Below, one piece after another: positions 44,024 to 53,941 of a stretch of 64,000 bases of DNA; position 1 is the stretch's first letter; each line of letters opens with the position of its first letter. Position numbers and translations under genes: made by a program. Below the pieces are notes generated by a model. The model was not told where the DNA came from, did not search any database, and saw nothing but the letters and a program-made list of their open reading frames with translations. Source of the stretch: Rhodothermales bacterium (GTDB lineage Bacteria > Bacteroidota > Rhodothermia > Rhodothermales > VXPQ01). The stretch covers positions 78,555 through 142,554 of the forward strand of contig JAJDWX010000030.1 in assembly GCA_022825385.1 (NCBI GenBank), in the 5' to 3' direction.

Positions 44024-45415
44024 TTAAGAAACATGGCGCGTTCCCCAGACTTCCCGCCATGCCCGATACTCCGACAGGCGTATCCGGTACCGCGCGAAAT
44101 TGCCTTCGTGCAGGCTCAAAATCTCTGTTTCGGCCATTTCGCGAAAAGCCTCGCGGTCCTCGGCCACAATGTAATCGTCCGCCCATTTGGCAATGTGGAC
44201 AATCGCGTCCGCGCGTCCCATGGTTCCGAGGACGATACTGGCGATAACCTCCCGCAGCGGATCGCGGTAACGAAGCTTCACAGGATCGGGTTCGCCAAGC
44301 GACTGCCGGACAGCAATATAACGCGCCGCCGAACGCCCGTAAGCCCAAATAAAGACATCCTTGAGCAACGCGATCTCCCTGCATTCGTAAACCCCAAGAA
44401 CCGCCTGCGTATACGCGTCCTTCGGCACGTCCCGGAATGAAAGCGGAGAGAGGTTGGCCTTGATAAGCGGAATGTTTGCGGACAAGCGAGAGACCCGCTT
44501 GTTGACGTCGTCGAAGGGCTGCAAATACGGAATCTGGACCATAACGAAAAAGGCCTGCTCGAAAGGGTCCTCGATCGCCCTGGCCGAAGCAAGCGCCTGG
44601 TCGAAACATTCTTCAATCCTTTGCGGGATTTCGAGCGGATGGAAAACGGACCCGCCAATACCGACTGCAATCCGCCTGAGCCTGCCTGGCGCATCCGGGT
44701 CGGGAAGCAGGTTGTTGGCAAGCATCCCGTGCAGGTTCAGGATCGTCTGCCGATCAAATCCGATTTCGCTGGCTTCGGCGACCAGTAATTCTATGGCGTC
44801 CTTATGGTTCAGAATCATCTGCGTTTCGCGCCGATCCGCGCCTTCGGCGGCCTGGCCGAAATCAATCAGGCGCCGGGTGTCGAGCAGGGAATAGGTATTG
44901 CCCTCCAAACGGCTCGAATTCCAGGAAAGGTCAATCAGCAGATGGCCAAGTAGCTGTTTTGCATAAGTACCGGCGGGCTGTTCCCCGACCCGGGGCTTGC
45001 CGATCTCGCGCAAGCGCGCGCGTTCCTCCGCCGAAAGATAGAACGTTTCGTTGGGACGATAGGAATCCAGGAAGCTGCGGTCATAGCCAACTGGCTTGCG
45101 GCTTTCCAGCGGCTGGCGGACATATTTCCGAATCGCCGCGCCGGCTTCCGATATTGGAACAGACCGATTGTCGGGCGTTTCGACGGCGCCCGCCGTTCCC
45201 CCCCCTGCGGGAATGCGATACCTGGTAGCCCTTGCCTTGCCTTCCCGTACAATCTGGCCCGTTTCGACAAGATGATTGAGGCGGTATCGCAGGGTAGTTA
45301 GGGAAATGGCCTGGCCCAACCCTTCATGGATCTGCTTTACGGACAATCCATCGCGATGGCCCGTCACCGCAGCGATAATCGCTTGCAAGTCCTTTTCGGC
45401 GATGCGTCTGCCCAT
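44024..45415 (-). CDS. Fic-domain protein with degenerate active site
   Basis: 463 residues. The N-terminal winged helix (LSVKQIHEGLGQAISLTTLRYRL) suggests DNA binding. An inhibitory helix SSRLEGN matches the (S/T)xxxE(G/N) motif, in the class II (N-terminal) position. The expected HPFxxGNGRxxR loop reads QPFDDVNKRVSRL: the catalytic His is Gln and the GNG is replaced by VN, though the Phe, Asp and final Arg are kept. AMPylation is therefore doubtful; the protein may be a regulator or have changed chemistry. A 20-bp-spaced repeat array lies just upstream. Confidence 0.85.
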   Translation of the reverse strand: MGRRIAEKDLQAIIAAVTGHRDGLSVKQIHEGLGQAISLTTLRYRLNHLVETGQIVREGKARATRYRIPAGGGTAGAVETPDNRSVPISEAGAAIRKYVRQPLESRKPVGYDRSFLDSYRPNETFYLSAEERARLREIGKPRVGEQPAGTYAKQLLGHLLIDLSWNSSRLEGNTYSLLDTRRLIDFGQAAEGADRRETQMILNHKDAIELLVAEASEIGFDRQTILNLHGMLANNLLPDPDAPGRLRRIAVGIGGSVFHPLEIPQRIEECFDQALASARAIEDPFEQAFFVMVQIPYLQPFDDVNKRVSRLSANIPLIKANLSPLSFRDVPKDAYTQAVLGVYECREIALLKDVFIWAYGRSAARYIAVRQSLGEPDPVKLRYRDPLREVIASIVLGTMGRADAIVHIAKWADDYIVAEDREAFREMAETEILSLHEGNFARYRIRLSEYRAWREVWGTRHVS

Positions 45416-45446
45416 AATGCGCCCTGGTTATACAATTAAGACCCGA

Positions 45447-45520
45447 AATCGAACAAGAATACGTGGAATCGGACAAAAATAAGCCGAATCGGACAAAAAT
45501 ACACGGAATCGAACAAGAAT
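45447..45520. promoter_or_regulatory. Four repeats at exact 20-bp spacing upstream of fic
   Basis: A 14-base unit AATCG(A/G)ACAA(A/G)AAT occurs at 45447, 45467, 45487 and 45507. The outer two are one variant (GAACAAGAAT) and the inner two another (GGACAAAAAT). The spacing is close to two DNA turns, so four protein dimers could sit on one face. It lies 32-105 bases upstream of the Fic start, a likely autoregulatory operator for its winged helix. Confidence 0.75.
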
Positions 45521-45585
45521 TAATTGCGCAATACTTTCTTTTTTGCGCGATTCGCGCGATTCGCGCGTTGCGCAAGACATCCAAC

Positions 45586-46569
45586 CTAAAACCTCCACGT
45601 TACGCTTGCGGACAGTTCCGGCGCTCGCCGCGTTCCGTATCCTGCATACCCCACGGCCATGCGCGTTTCGAGGCGCCGATTGTGGAGGCGGGCCGCAATG
45701 GCTGCGTCGAAGGCGGCCAGCACATGGTTCAACACCAGAAACGCCGAGACGCGCGAGGCGCGACGAAGCAGCGTGTTGGCGTGCGCATGGTCCTCGGCGT
45801 AGTCCAGGAAACGGCCCTGTACGTTCGGCTTGGAACCGTTTGCGCCCGTCCGCTCCGGGTCGATGGCGTCGGTAAATTCCTCGCCGCTCCTCCAGGCGGG
45901 GTAATCCACCCATCCCGGCGCGAACTGGTAATATTTCCCAATCAGTTCGTAGTACTGCTGCTCTCCGAAGTACGGGATTTCGTGCGAAAAAGCCGCCCCG
46001 GTTTCCGGGTGCCATATCTCGTTCTCGACCGTGCGCATGGCGTCGAAAAACGCCCGAACAACCTGGCGGTCGGCTTCCGTCCAGTTCGCCGGCGCCCCGA
46101 AATCGATCCCGGAAGGCGGAGTGATCGTAGCCAGCTGCAACGTTCTGTCCTCCGGCTCCACGCCCGCCTCCAGCCACACGGCGTACTCGTTCAGCCAGGA
46201 GGCATACTGACGCGGGTCCCAAAACTGGTGCGCGTAGGCCTGATAGGCCCTTTCGCCTTCGCGCCCCTCGTCCCTCCAGGAGAAATAGGCGATAAGCAAG
46301 CCGCCTTCCAGCGCCGCCGCCGCCGCGGAGCGGATCCAGTTTCGGTTATAGGCTTGCCCCAGCCCCGGCAGCGCCAGCGACATCCCGAACGCCATGGGGA
46401 CGCTCCGCGACGCGTTGGCGGCGAGCGGCGCCGGCATTTCCTGATGCAAGATGCCGGACCGAAGTTGCGCCGCCGAAGCAATATGTCCGGCAATATCCTG
46501 CGCCGCGAGGGGCGCAATCGGGACAGCAAGGGCGGCAAGCGCCGCAAATATCCGTGCGATTCGTTTCAT
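45586..46569 (-). CDS. DUF5683-like membrane protein
   Basis: 327 residues from the ATG at 46569 (GAGGA upstream), with signal peptide ending APLAAQ. The segment LALPGLGQAYNRNWIRSAAAAALEGGLLIAYFSW resembles the PGLGQxYNxxxxK module of DUF5683-like proteins of Bacteroidota. A long middle part rich in Trp/Tyr is followed by a C-terminal segment ending SASVTWRF, with the terminal aromatic typical of outer-membrane beta-strands. Starts 7 bases after the thioredoxin gene. Function unknown. Confidence 0.7.
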   Translation of the reverse strand: MKRIARIFAALAALAVPIAPLAAQDIAGHIASAAQLRSGILHQEMPAPLAANASRSVPMAFGMSLALPGLGQAYNRNWIRSAAAAALEGGLLIAYFSWRDEGREGERAYQAYAHQFWDPRQYASWLNEYAVWLEAGVEPEDRTLQLATITPPSGIDFGAPANWTEADRQVVRAFFDAMRTVENEIWHPETGAAFSHEIPYFGEQQYYELIGKYYQFAPGWVDYPAWRSGEEFTDAIDPERTGANGSKPNVQGRFLDYAEDHAHANTLLRRASRVSAFLVLNHVLAAFDAAIAARLHNRRLETRMAVGYAGYGTRRAPELSASVTWRF

Positions 46570-46576
46570 GGCGTCC

Positions 46577-47272
46577 TCATTCCGATGAAGCGGACTGCTT
46601 GATCCAGGGAGCGACCATCCGCTCGAACGCCGCCACGCTCTGCGCCCCCAGCACAAAATCGCGGATCACGCCGTCCCGGTCGATAGCGTAGGTGGTGGGA
46701 CGAATCTGGAGCGTGCGGCGAAACGGATCGGGAAGGGTTTCGAGGTATTCGTCCTGTACGTATCCCGCGACCGTGCGGAGCGGCAACGCTTCGTTGAAAT
46801 CCGCCAGCGTAGCCCGGGACTCGTCCGAAATCGTAAGCACGACGAGGCCCTCGTCCGCATAGCGATCCTGAAGCCCGTTCAGCGCAGGCAATTCTTCCAG
46901 GCACGGCGCGCACCAGGTAGCCCACCAGTTCAGCAAGACCACCTTGCCGCGGTAATCGGAGAGCCGCATCTCCTCTTCCGAATTCAGCGCCACGAACGCA
47001 AAGTCCGGCGCCGGGGCGCCCAGTTCCGTGCTTTCCAGCCGGGGATCGCCGGATTGAACGAACCCGCCCCCTCCCGAATCGACCCGGTATGTAACGTACA
47101 ACAAAAGGAAGGCGGTCGCAATGAGCGCCATGGACATAAGCGCCCCCAGCCGCTCTACGGCGTCCGACGGAAGCAACGTACCCGTCTTGCGGTACAGAAT
47201 AACCAGAAAAACCGTTGCGGCGGCAATCATGCCGACGCCTGCGAAATAGGAAAGTGCGAAACTCATGCGCAA
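46577..47272 (-). CDS. TlpA-like membrane-anchored thioredoxin
   Basis: 231 residues. Two N-terminal membrane segments are followed by a periplasmic thioredoxin domain: LSDYRGKVVLLNWWATWCAPCLEELPAL holds the CxxC redox motif (WCAPC), and a cis-Pro segment RPTTYAIDRDG follows. Likely a thiol-disulfide reductase acting on exported proteins. It sits in the T9SS/cell-surface operon, where many substrates carry disulfides. Confidence 0.9.
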   Translation of the reverse strand: MRMSFALSYFAGVGMIAAATVFLVILYRKTGTLLPSDAVERLGALMSMALIATAFLLLYVTYRVDSGGGGFVQSGDPRLESTELGAPAPDFAFVALNSEEEMRLSDYRGKVVLLNWWATWCAPCLEELPALNGLQDRYADEGLVVLTISDESRATLADFNEALPLRTVAGYVQDEYLETLPDPFRRTLQIRPTTYAIDRDGVIRDFVLGAQSVAAFERMVAPWIKQSASSE

Positions 47273-47319
47273 AAAGGGTGCAATACGCCGTTAACGATGA
47301 TAAGGATCGAGCGCCCCCG

Positions 47320-50300
47320 TTACAGATCGAAGTCGAAGAGCAGCCCGACGTGCCACAGCAATTCGTGTCCGTAGCGAACAAAGCGGCTTCCATCCGCCGT
47401 CAGGAAATCCTCGTCCGGCTCGAACGCGAAGGTATCCAGGCCATACGTGGCGCTGACGAAAAAGGCCGCCGGCAAAAGATAAAAAGAACCCAGCCCCACG
47501 CGCAGTTCCATGCCTATGTCGCGCCGCATGTCCGCAATGCGCGGGGCGCCTTCGCTCCAGGCAAGGGCCGCATCCGCGTAAATGCGACCATACACCTTGT
47601 CCAAATAGGCGAAAAGCGCCTGCCTGGACGCATAAGGCCATATCGGGAAATGATAGGCCGCCTGGAGCCATAAGGTTTCGTTGCCGCCCAGCGAATAAAA
47701 CGGATATCCCCGCGCGCGAAGCAGGCCGCCCGCGTAGTCGTTATAAAAATCGTCTACTTCCCCGCCAAGAATGCCGCTGGCGCGCAACCGGAACCCCAGG
47801 CCATGGCTCCGGGATTCATGCAAGCCCGGAAGCCGGAAGCCCGCCCGCGCATCGAACGTGAGCCGGTGGTTGCGCCCGCCTTCGTACGAAGGCACAAGTA
47901 CGCCGTCGTCCACGTCGAAGCGCTGCAACAGCCGCCCCGACTCCATCTCGTAATGCAATTCGGCGCGCAGCTGCCTCGGAAGCACGTCGCTGTGGCGATG
48001 AAGCTTGCGGGTCTGGAATCGCGCGCTCGCCATAAACGCCCGGCCTATAAAATAGCGGGAACCGGAACCGGGCACATAGCCATTTTCTTCTTTGGAGAAA
48101 AACCGTTCGGTGGATACGCGATAGGGGCTGTACCGATATCCGACCTCAAGCAACAAGGCCTTGTTCACTTTGCTTCGCGCGTAGATATCGCCCTCCCACA
48201 AGCTGTAGGCAATATCCACGTGCGTCGTATCCGGATAACAGGCCGTACAGGGAAATTCCTCGATCCGCAGCCCATTCTCCACGTTTCGGCGGATGTTGTA
48301 TAACTCGATGGAAAATTGCGGCGCCCAGCGCTTGGGCAAAAACCGGAATCCGCGTTCGTACGCGATGGTAACGAACGCGTCCCGCTCCATATTCAGCAGA
48401 TTGGAAGGGGCCAGAAAACCGCCCGCGCCGCTGGCCTCGCTGGACCCCGGTCCCACCATAATCCCCCCGAAAAAGGACATCTCCTCAAGAACCTCGCGCG
48501 AACTCACGTACACCCCCAGTTTGGCCGTGCGCCAGAGGTGCCCCCCGATGGAGCGTTGCGGTACGCGCGCGCCAAGCGTACGGCCTCGGCGGGATATGTA
48601 ATTGTCGATGCGCAGCACCGGAAAAAATCCGAGCGGCGTAAACGCATTGCGGTATTTCTCCACCCGTTCCGGCAAGGCGGCTTCCGCTTCGTCTTCCGGC
48701 GCGGCGTTCCCCGCGCTTCGGTTGCCGCGCGCCCGCGCTATGGTTTCCCCGTCGAACGGGCGAATGTGCGCGTCGGCATGCGCATGCGGCGCGGGCGGCG
48801 AGACGGTTGCCGCCGGCTTGCCGGTTATGTCAGGGGGGACGTACGCAGCCGGTTCCGGAAGGGCCGCGGGGCGCTCCAGCATCGCAATGCGATACCCCCC
48901 CGCGTCGTAGCGCGCAAACGCCATGGCGCCGTCCGGCGCAAGGCGGGGCATGAACGCGCCGCCGGTCACGTTGGTGAGCGCCTCTGGCGAAGCGCCGGAA
49001 ACGCCCCCTGCCTCGTCAAGGCGAATCCGGTAGATATTGAAAATTCCCGACCGATCCGAAGCGTAGTACAGCCACCTGCCGTCGGCGTCGAGCGCAGGCG
49101 AACGTTCGTCCGCATCCGAAGCAAGCACCGCTTCCGGCCCGCCGCCGCGCCCATCCGCCGCCACCCGGTAGATGTCCCGCCCGCCGCCGCGCGAAAGCGT
49201 CAGGTAAATCCATTCGCCGCGCGGCCCCCAAACCGGCTCGGCCGCCTGCGTGCCGTCGTCGTACCCGGTGAGCCGCCGCGCCTGGCCGCTCGCCACGTCC
49301 AGCGCATACAGGTTCGCGCTGCCGTCGGATTGCCCCAAAAACGCGATCTGCGACCCGTCCGGACTGTAGGCCGGCGCGGATGCGCGCAAGTCGTAGGTCA
49401 ACCGCTCCGTTTCCTTCGTTTCCGGATCGAACCGGTACAAATCCGAAAACAGATGCCCCTCCGCATTGGTTTTCGCGCGAGCGTACGCCAGATGATCCCC
49501 TTCGGGATGCCAGGTTACGACCCCGCCCACCCCGGCTTTCGTTTTCTGCGCATAGCCCAGCGAGCATATGCGCTCGCCCGGATGCTCGCCCGCCGTCGCC
49601 GCCGCAGACAGGCCGCCCAGCCCCTCCAGCCGATGCGCCATGGTTTCGCCCGTCTCCCGATCCAGAATGTACAGGGACGAAAGATTGTAGTGCTCGCCCT
49701 TGTTCGATACGTACGCGAGATGGCGCCCGTCTGGCGAAAAACGAGGATAAAAATTGCTGAACCCCTCCTCCTCGATCAGGCGCCCCTCGACCAGGCGATC
49801 CCGAACCGCCGCCGTCCGCGCCTCGTATTCGCGGCGAAGCGTCCCCATCCAGTCCGCGTACACGTCCGCGGCGGGGCGGCCCGTAGCCTTTTCGAGCGCT
49901 TTTTCGACATTCCACGTATTCCATCGGCCCAGTTCGGACGTCAACCGGCGCAATATGTCCTCTCCGTACGTGGCAGCGAGGTACAGCGTGAAGGCGAACC
50001 CCTGATTGTACACCGTTTCGCGCAACAAACTGGAATGGGAATAAAATCCGCCCATTTCGGTCAGCGTCAGTTCGGCGCCCGCCAGCACCCGCGTCCGCAG
50101 CACCATATCCCGGTGGCTATCCCAGCGGTCGTAGTGCATGAATTCGCGCTGATACTGCGCCGTCCCCTCCGCCAGCCAGGCCGGGTTGTTGAGCGTCGTC
50201 ATGGGCCAGGTAACGATCGCGTCGGGATAGCCGTACAGCACGTCCGGTCGTTTGACGTCTTCGTAGCCCAGATACTGGAAATACAGGAACGGCACCCCCC

Positions 50301-50796
50301 GACCCGCCTTCATGGCCGCCTGCACCTGCACGATGTGCGTAAATTCGTGCGTAATCACATTTCGCAACCAGTTGTGATCCCCGCGCAGCGGAGAATCGAG
50401 CGCGGGCGCCCATATTTCGATCTTGTTGTCGAAGAACCAGGCGGCGCCGTTGGAATAATCCTCGAAATCCTTGAGGACGAACGTCACCTTGCCTTCGGGC
50501 TCGCGCTGGTACAACGACGTGATCGGCTCATAAATTTCTTCTGCGATGCGGGCGACGACCCGGGCCGTTCGGCTGCTTCCCCAATCTTCCCCGTCATGAT
50601 GGAAAAGCACCCTGAAATGCTCGGTCTCCATCGTATACCAGTCAAGTCCGGGGCGCGTAAAATCGTGCAGGTCTACCAGGCTTTGCGCCTGCGCCGCCGC
50701 GCCGCCCAGGCACAGCGCGCCTGCCAGCCCCGCGGCCCGAACGATCCGCGCCAATGCCTCCAGCGCCTCGCCATATGTTCGCAGCCCGATGCGCAT
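47320..50796 (-). CDS. Secreted peptidase-like/beta-propeller/outer-membrane protein
   Basis: 1158 residues. A signal peptide (…GGAAAQAQ) is followed by a gluzincin-like peptidase region with RNVITHEFTHIVQ (HExxH) and PAWLAEGTAQY (Glu). A TolB/WD40-like propeller comes next, with repeated FSPDGRHLAY / YSPDGSQIAF blades (nt ~49750-48900). The C-terminal ~350 residues alternate like an outer-membrane beta-barrel and end in Leu. This three-part layout is known from large Bacteroidota surface proteins. The peptidase substrate is unknown. It begins 7 bases after the M6-like gene. Confidence 0.78.
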   Translation of the reverse strand: MRIGLRTYGEALEALARIVRAAGLAGALCLGGAAAQAQSLVDLHDFTRPGLDWYTMETEHFRVLFHHDGEDWGSSRTARVVARIAEEIYEPITSLYQREPEGKVTFVLKDFEDYSNGAAWFFDNKIEIWAPALDSPLRGDHNWLRNVITHEFTHIVQVQAAMKAGRGVPFLYFQYLGYEDVKRPDVLYGYPDAIVTWPMTTLNNPAWLAEGTAQYQREFMHYDRWDSHRDMVLRTRVLAGAELTLTEMGGFYSHSSLLRETVYNQGFAFTLYLAATYGEDILRRLTSELGRWNTWNVEKALEKATGRPAADVYADWMGTLRREYEARTAAVRDRLVEGRLIEEEGFSNFYPRFSPDGRHLAYVSNKGEHYNLSSLYILDRETGETMAHRLEGLGGLSAAATAGEHPGERICSLGYAQKTKAGVGGVVTWHPEGDHLAYARAKTNAEGHLFSDLYRFDPETKETERLTYDLRASAPAYSPDGSQIAFLGQSDGSANLYALDVASGQARRLTGYDDGTQAAEPVWGPRGEWIYLTLSRGGGRDIYRVAADGRGGGPEAVLASDADERSPALDADGRWLYYASDRSGIFNIYRIRLDEAGGVSGASPEALTNVTGGAFMPRLAPDGAMAFARYDAGGYRIAMLERPAALPEPAAYVPPDITGKPAATVSPPAPHAHADAHIRPFDGETIARARGNRSAGNAAPEDEAEAALPERVEKYRNAFTPLGFFPVLRIDNYISRRGRTLGARVPQRSIGGHLWRTAKLGVYVSSREVLEEMSFFGGIMVGPGSSEASGAGGFLAPSNLLNMERDAFVTIAYERGFRFLPKRWAPQFSIELYNIRRNVENGLRIEEFPCTACYPDTTHVDIAYSLWEGDIYARSKVNKALLLEVGYRYSPYRVSTERFFSKEENGYVPGSGSRYFIGRAFMASARFQTRKLHRHSDVLPRQLRAELHYEMESGRLLQRFDVDDGVLVPSYEGGRNHRLTFDARAGFRLPGLHESRSHGLGFRLRASGILGGEVDDFYNDYAGGLLRARGYPFYSLGGNETLWLQAAYHFPIWPYASRQALFAYLDKVYGRIYADAALAWSEGAPRIADMRRDIGMELRVGLGSFYLLPAAFFVSATYGLDTFAFEPDEDFLTADGSRFVRYGHELLWHVGLLFDFDL

Positions 50797-50803
50797 CTTT
50801 ATT

Positions 50804-53800
50804 TTAGCGAATAACCGCCATCTTGATCAGTTTGGTGGCCCGGGCTCCGTCCGCCGCCCGGGCGCTAAAACGCGCAAAATACAGACCGCTTTGCACATCG
50901 GCCCGCCAAACGGCTTCCGCAGGCACGCCCCCAACCACATTCCCCATGTCTACGTCGCCCACGCGGGCGCCGCCTGCATCCAGAATGGTTACGCGCACCT
51001 CGGCGTCGCGAGACGTACGAATGCGCAGGTGCGTCAAGCCCCCTTCGATCGGATTGGGCCAGTTGTACGTCTCTTCGGCATCGATGAGTTCGTCCGCCGC
51101 AGGCGCGTCGGACGGCGCCGCCAGCGAAACGAAACTGTGCCGCGCCCCGGAGCCGTGCAGCGTCCCCCACCATATTTCCGGGGCGGCGGACAATCGCCAC
51201 GCTTTCGCGAAGCCGGTCGAAGAAACGGCGACGAGGCGGTCGCCCAAGAGGAGCGGCGTCGCCTGGACGGACCCGCCCGCCTCCAGCGGGAAAGGCGCCG
51301 TCGGTCCTCCGTCTGCGCGGGCAGCGTACAGATACCCGTCCTCGGCGGCCGCCAGCACCGTCCACGCCGCGTCCCCTTCGAACCGGAACACCAGCGGCTG
51401 CGACGCAACGCGGGCAGGAAACGTAACGGGAAATCCAACGGCCAGCGCGCCGGATTGCGTAAAGACGAATACCGTAGAATCCATGGCCGCCAGCACATCA
51501 AGGCGGTGGTCTCCATCCATATCCGCAAGCACAGGGTAGCGCGAAAGCGCGCCCGCGCCGGATCGTCCGGTAGCCGCCGCCGCGGCCCGCACGTCGATCC
51601 GCCGCGTTGCGCCGCCCGGCGCAAGCAGCAATATCTCTCCCGATTCGACGAGCGCAAGCGCCGCCATGCTGCCCGCGTCCTCCCGGCCCACCACCGGAAC
51701 GCCCACGTCCGCCCCGGAATCTACCGTATAACGCCAGGCCGTCCCCCCGATCTCGACGCCTTCGGTTTCGAACGCCACAGGCGTCGCCCCGTCCGCGCCG
51801 CGCCATGCAGCAAGCCCCAGCGTCGCCCCGGAAGAAACCGCCTGCGTCCCGGAAGCCGACGCCGCTACATGCACTCCGCCTTCCAGCAGCACGTGCCACG
51901 TCTCGCCGCCCGGCCCCGACGCATGGACAATAGGCGAAACCGGACGCGCCGCGCCCACGTCGGGCGGCATTTCGAAAACGGATTCGGGCGCGTCCAAGGG
52001 CTGCGCAAGGTTTCGCACGACGATAGCGCAGCGTTCGTCCTGGCCGTCCGGGCCGCACTCGAACGTGGCCATGCGGCCATCCGGCGCCGCGGCAGGCGGC
52101 GCAGCGGAAGGAACGCGCCCCGCAAGCGTCGCGCTTCCCCAGGCCGCCACCGCCACGCTATCCTGCCCGTACAGCAACAAATGCTCCGCTGTGCTCAATA
52201 GCCCGGACCCTTCCGGAAGCGTCTCGAAGGCGCCCTGCAAGGCCCGCAACGCCGGCTCGTCCAGGGGCGCGGCGCCAGATACGGCCTCCCGGCGGTATAC
52301 GAACGACATGTCTGCGGAAGGCGCAGAAAACGACTCCAGAACCACGAAACTCGGGCCGCCCGCGTTCGTCTCGCTGCCCGGGTACGTATCCGGCCCAAAC
52401 CGATTCCGGTACAGTTCCGTATAGGGCGTTTCCTCGGCGAAATCCCGCGCGTAGAAAAAGTCGTAGGGCGTACCCAGATGTCGCCTGTGGCCAAATAGCC
52501 CGACGGACGGGTAGCCAATATCCTGCGGGCCGTCCGCCTCTTCCAGGTCGATGGCGCGGCGCCCGCCCGCATTCGCCGCCCGATTCCCCAGCGCGGCGCG
52601 CAGCCGCCGCTCGTCCACATGCCAGATCAAAACGCCGCCATTCAGGTCTTTCCCCTCGCTGTCCACGCCCCCCGGAAGCGCCCAATCGTATCCGTCCGCC
52701 CCGGCCACCACGCCCCCCGCAAAGCCGCGCAAGCTCGTATGGTTGAAAAGCGAATCGCCGTTCTCGACATGCTGTTCGATCGTCCGGCCGTCCTTGAACA
52801 CGCGCAATCTCAGGCCGTCTCCTTCCGGGTCCCGAAACCGGTTCTCCACCAGAAAATATTCGGCGTCCGAAACCGGCGCGCGGACCGCGTCGGAAGCACC
52901 CGGCAGCGAGGCGGCGCGGAGCCGGACGGTTTCCGGGCCGTCCCCGACCAGGTCCACCGGCTCCGCCCAGCCCAGAAAATACTTGGTCCAGGCCATCGGT
53001 TCGGGCGGAAAAAGCCCGCCGTACGCAAAAATGCCCAGTCCGTCCATCAAACCGAACGGCCCGATGGCGCTTTGGCCCGTTTCCGTATCGAACAGGTCCG
53101 GCGCGCCCAGGAAATTGAAAAAAGTAGCCGCCAGCAGCCCGTTTATCGAAAGTTCGAGCAGATACCGCTCGTTGGAAAACGGATCCGTCCCAAGGCGCGT
53201 CTCGGTGCGCGGAAGGATGAGGGCGTGATCCACGGGAAACCCGCGAAACGCGACCCCGCCCGCCCCAAGCCGACGCAGCGCGTCCGCATCGAAGAAAATG
53301 GAGGGTAAATCTTCCGGCGTTCGGTCCAGCGTCGTGCCGGAAAGTTCCGTATCTCGCCCCACGCCGGCATGAAACAGGAGCAGCGCCGTGCGCCCCGGCG
53401 TAAACCGGCTCATGTCGAAATCGATCATTTCCCCGGCCAGCGTCCAGGCTTCGTGCGCCATGCGGGCCAGTTTGGCGCGCTCGGCGTCGCTATCGGCGTC
53501 CAGGCCCACCGGCGCATAGGCCCCCATGGGCCGGGGCAACCGCACCACGTCGGGGATCAGGTGCGTACGCACGACCGTTTGGCCATCCGAAACCCGCGCC
53601 ACATAATCTTCCAGAAAGGCCAGATGGGCCTCGAAGTAGGCCGCGTCGTGGGGCAAGGGGTCTATCAACGGCGCAAGCCCCTCGTACAGATCGCCCGCAA
53701 ACGTACCGTCGCCGGTGGAAAAACGGGTCGTGTCCGGCTGAAACTCCACCCGAAGCGCCACCACGTCGTACTCGGGCGCGGCGGGCCGCCGAAGCGGCTC

Positions 53801-53899
53801 GGACAGCGCTTGCGCATGCCCCGGCGCAGACCATCCGATCCCCGCCCAGGCCCACGCAAACAACAGGAGCCGCATCGTATCGCGGGCGATCATGCGCAT
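50804..53899 (-). CDS. M6-like secreted protein with sorting domain, no HExxH
   Basis: About 1031 residues from the ATG at 53899 (AAGG five bases upstream); signal peptide ends GHAQ. The middle region is similar to immune-inhibitor-A (M6) proteins: FFNFLGAPDLFDTETGQSAI followed by GPFGLMDG, and VLIWHVDERRL. Where M6 peptidases have HExGHxLGLPD, this protein has INGLLAATFFNFLGAPD, so the zinc site is lost and it is probably inactive. Beta-propeller-like repeats follow, and the end (YNWPNPIEGG … IKMAVIR) is a T9SS-type sorting domain. Placed directly after porV. Confidence 0.75.
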   Translation of the reverse strand: MRMIARDTMRLLLFAWAWAGIGWSAPGHAQALSEPLRRPAAPEYDVVALRVEFQPDTTRFSTGDGTFAGDLYEGLAPLIDPLPHDAAYFEAHLAFLEDYVARVSDGQTVVRTHLIPDVVRLPRPMGAYAPVGLDADSDAERAKLARMAHEAWTLAGEMIDFDMSRFTPGRTALLLFHAGVGRDTELSGTTLDRTPEDLPSIFFDADALRRLGAGGVAFRGFPVDHALILPRTETRLGTDPFSNERYLLELSINGLLAATFFNFLGAPDLFDTETGQSAIGPFGLMDGLGIFAYGGLFPPEPMAWTKYFLGWAEPVDLVGDGPETVRLRAASLPGASDAVRAPVSDAEYFLVENRFRDPEGDGLRLRVFKDGRTIEQHVENGDSLFNHTSLRGFAGGVVAGADGYDWALPGGVDSEGKDLNGGVLIWHVDERRLRAALGNRAANAGGRRAIDLEEADGPQDIGYPSVGLFGHRRHLGTPYDFFYARDFAEETPYTELYRNRFGPDTYPGSETNAGGPSFVVLESFSAPSADMSFVYRREAVSGAAPLDEPALRALQGAFETLPEGSGLLSTAEHLLLYGQDSVAVAAWGSATLAGRVPSAAPPAAAPDGRMATFECGPDGQDERCAIVVRNLAQPLDAPESVFEMPPDVGAARPVSPIVHASGPGGETWHVLLEGGVHVAASASGTQAVSSGATLGLAAWRGADGATPVAFETEGVEIGGTAWRYTVDSGADVGVPVVGREDAGSMAALALVESGEILLLAPGGATRRIDVRAAAAATGRSGAGALSRYPVLADMDGDHRLDVLAAMDSTVFVFTQSGALAVGFPVTFPARVASQPLVFRFEGDAAWTVLAAAEDGYLYAARADGGPTAPFPLEAGGSVQATPLLLGDRLVAVSSTGFAKAWRLSAAPEIWWGTLHGSGARHSFVSLAAPSDAPAADELIDAEETYNWPNPIEGGLTHLRIRTSRDAEVRVTILDAGGARVGDVDMGNVVGGVPAEAVWRADVQSGLYFARFSARAADGARATKLIKMAVIR

Positions 53900-53941
53900 C
53901 TTCGCCTTCTGCGGCTCACCTGAAACAGACGCCAACCGCGC

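Noticed and set aside
43904-45590. Integrated element at tRNA-Arg
   Set aside because: No duplicated tRNA 3' end and no integrase were found around the Fic gene, so integration is only a suspicion.
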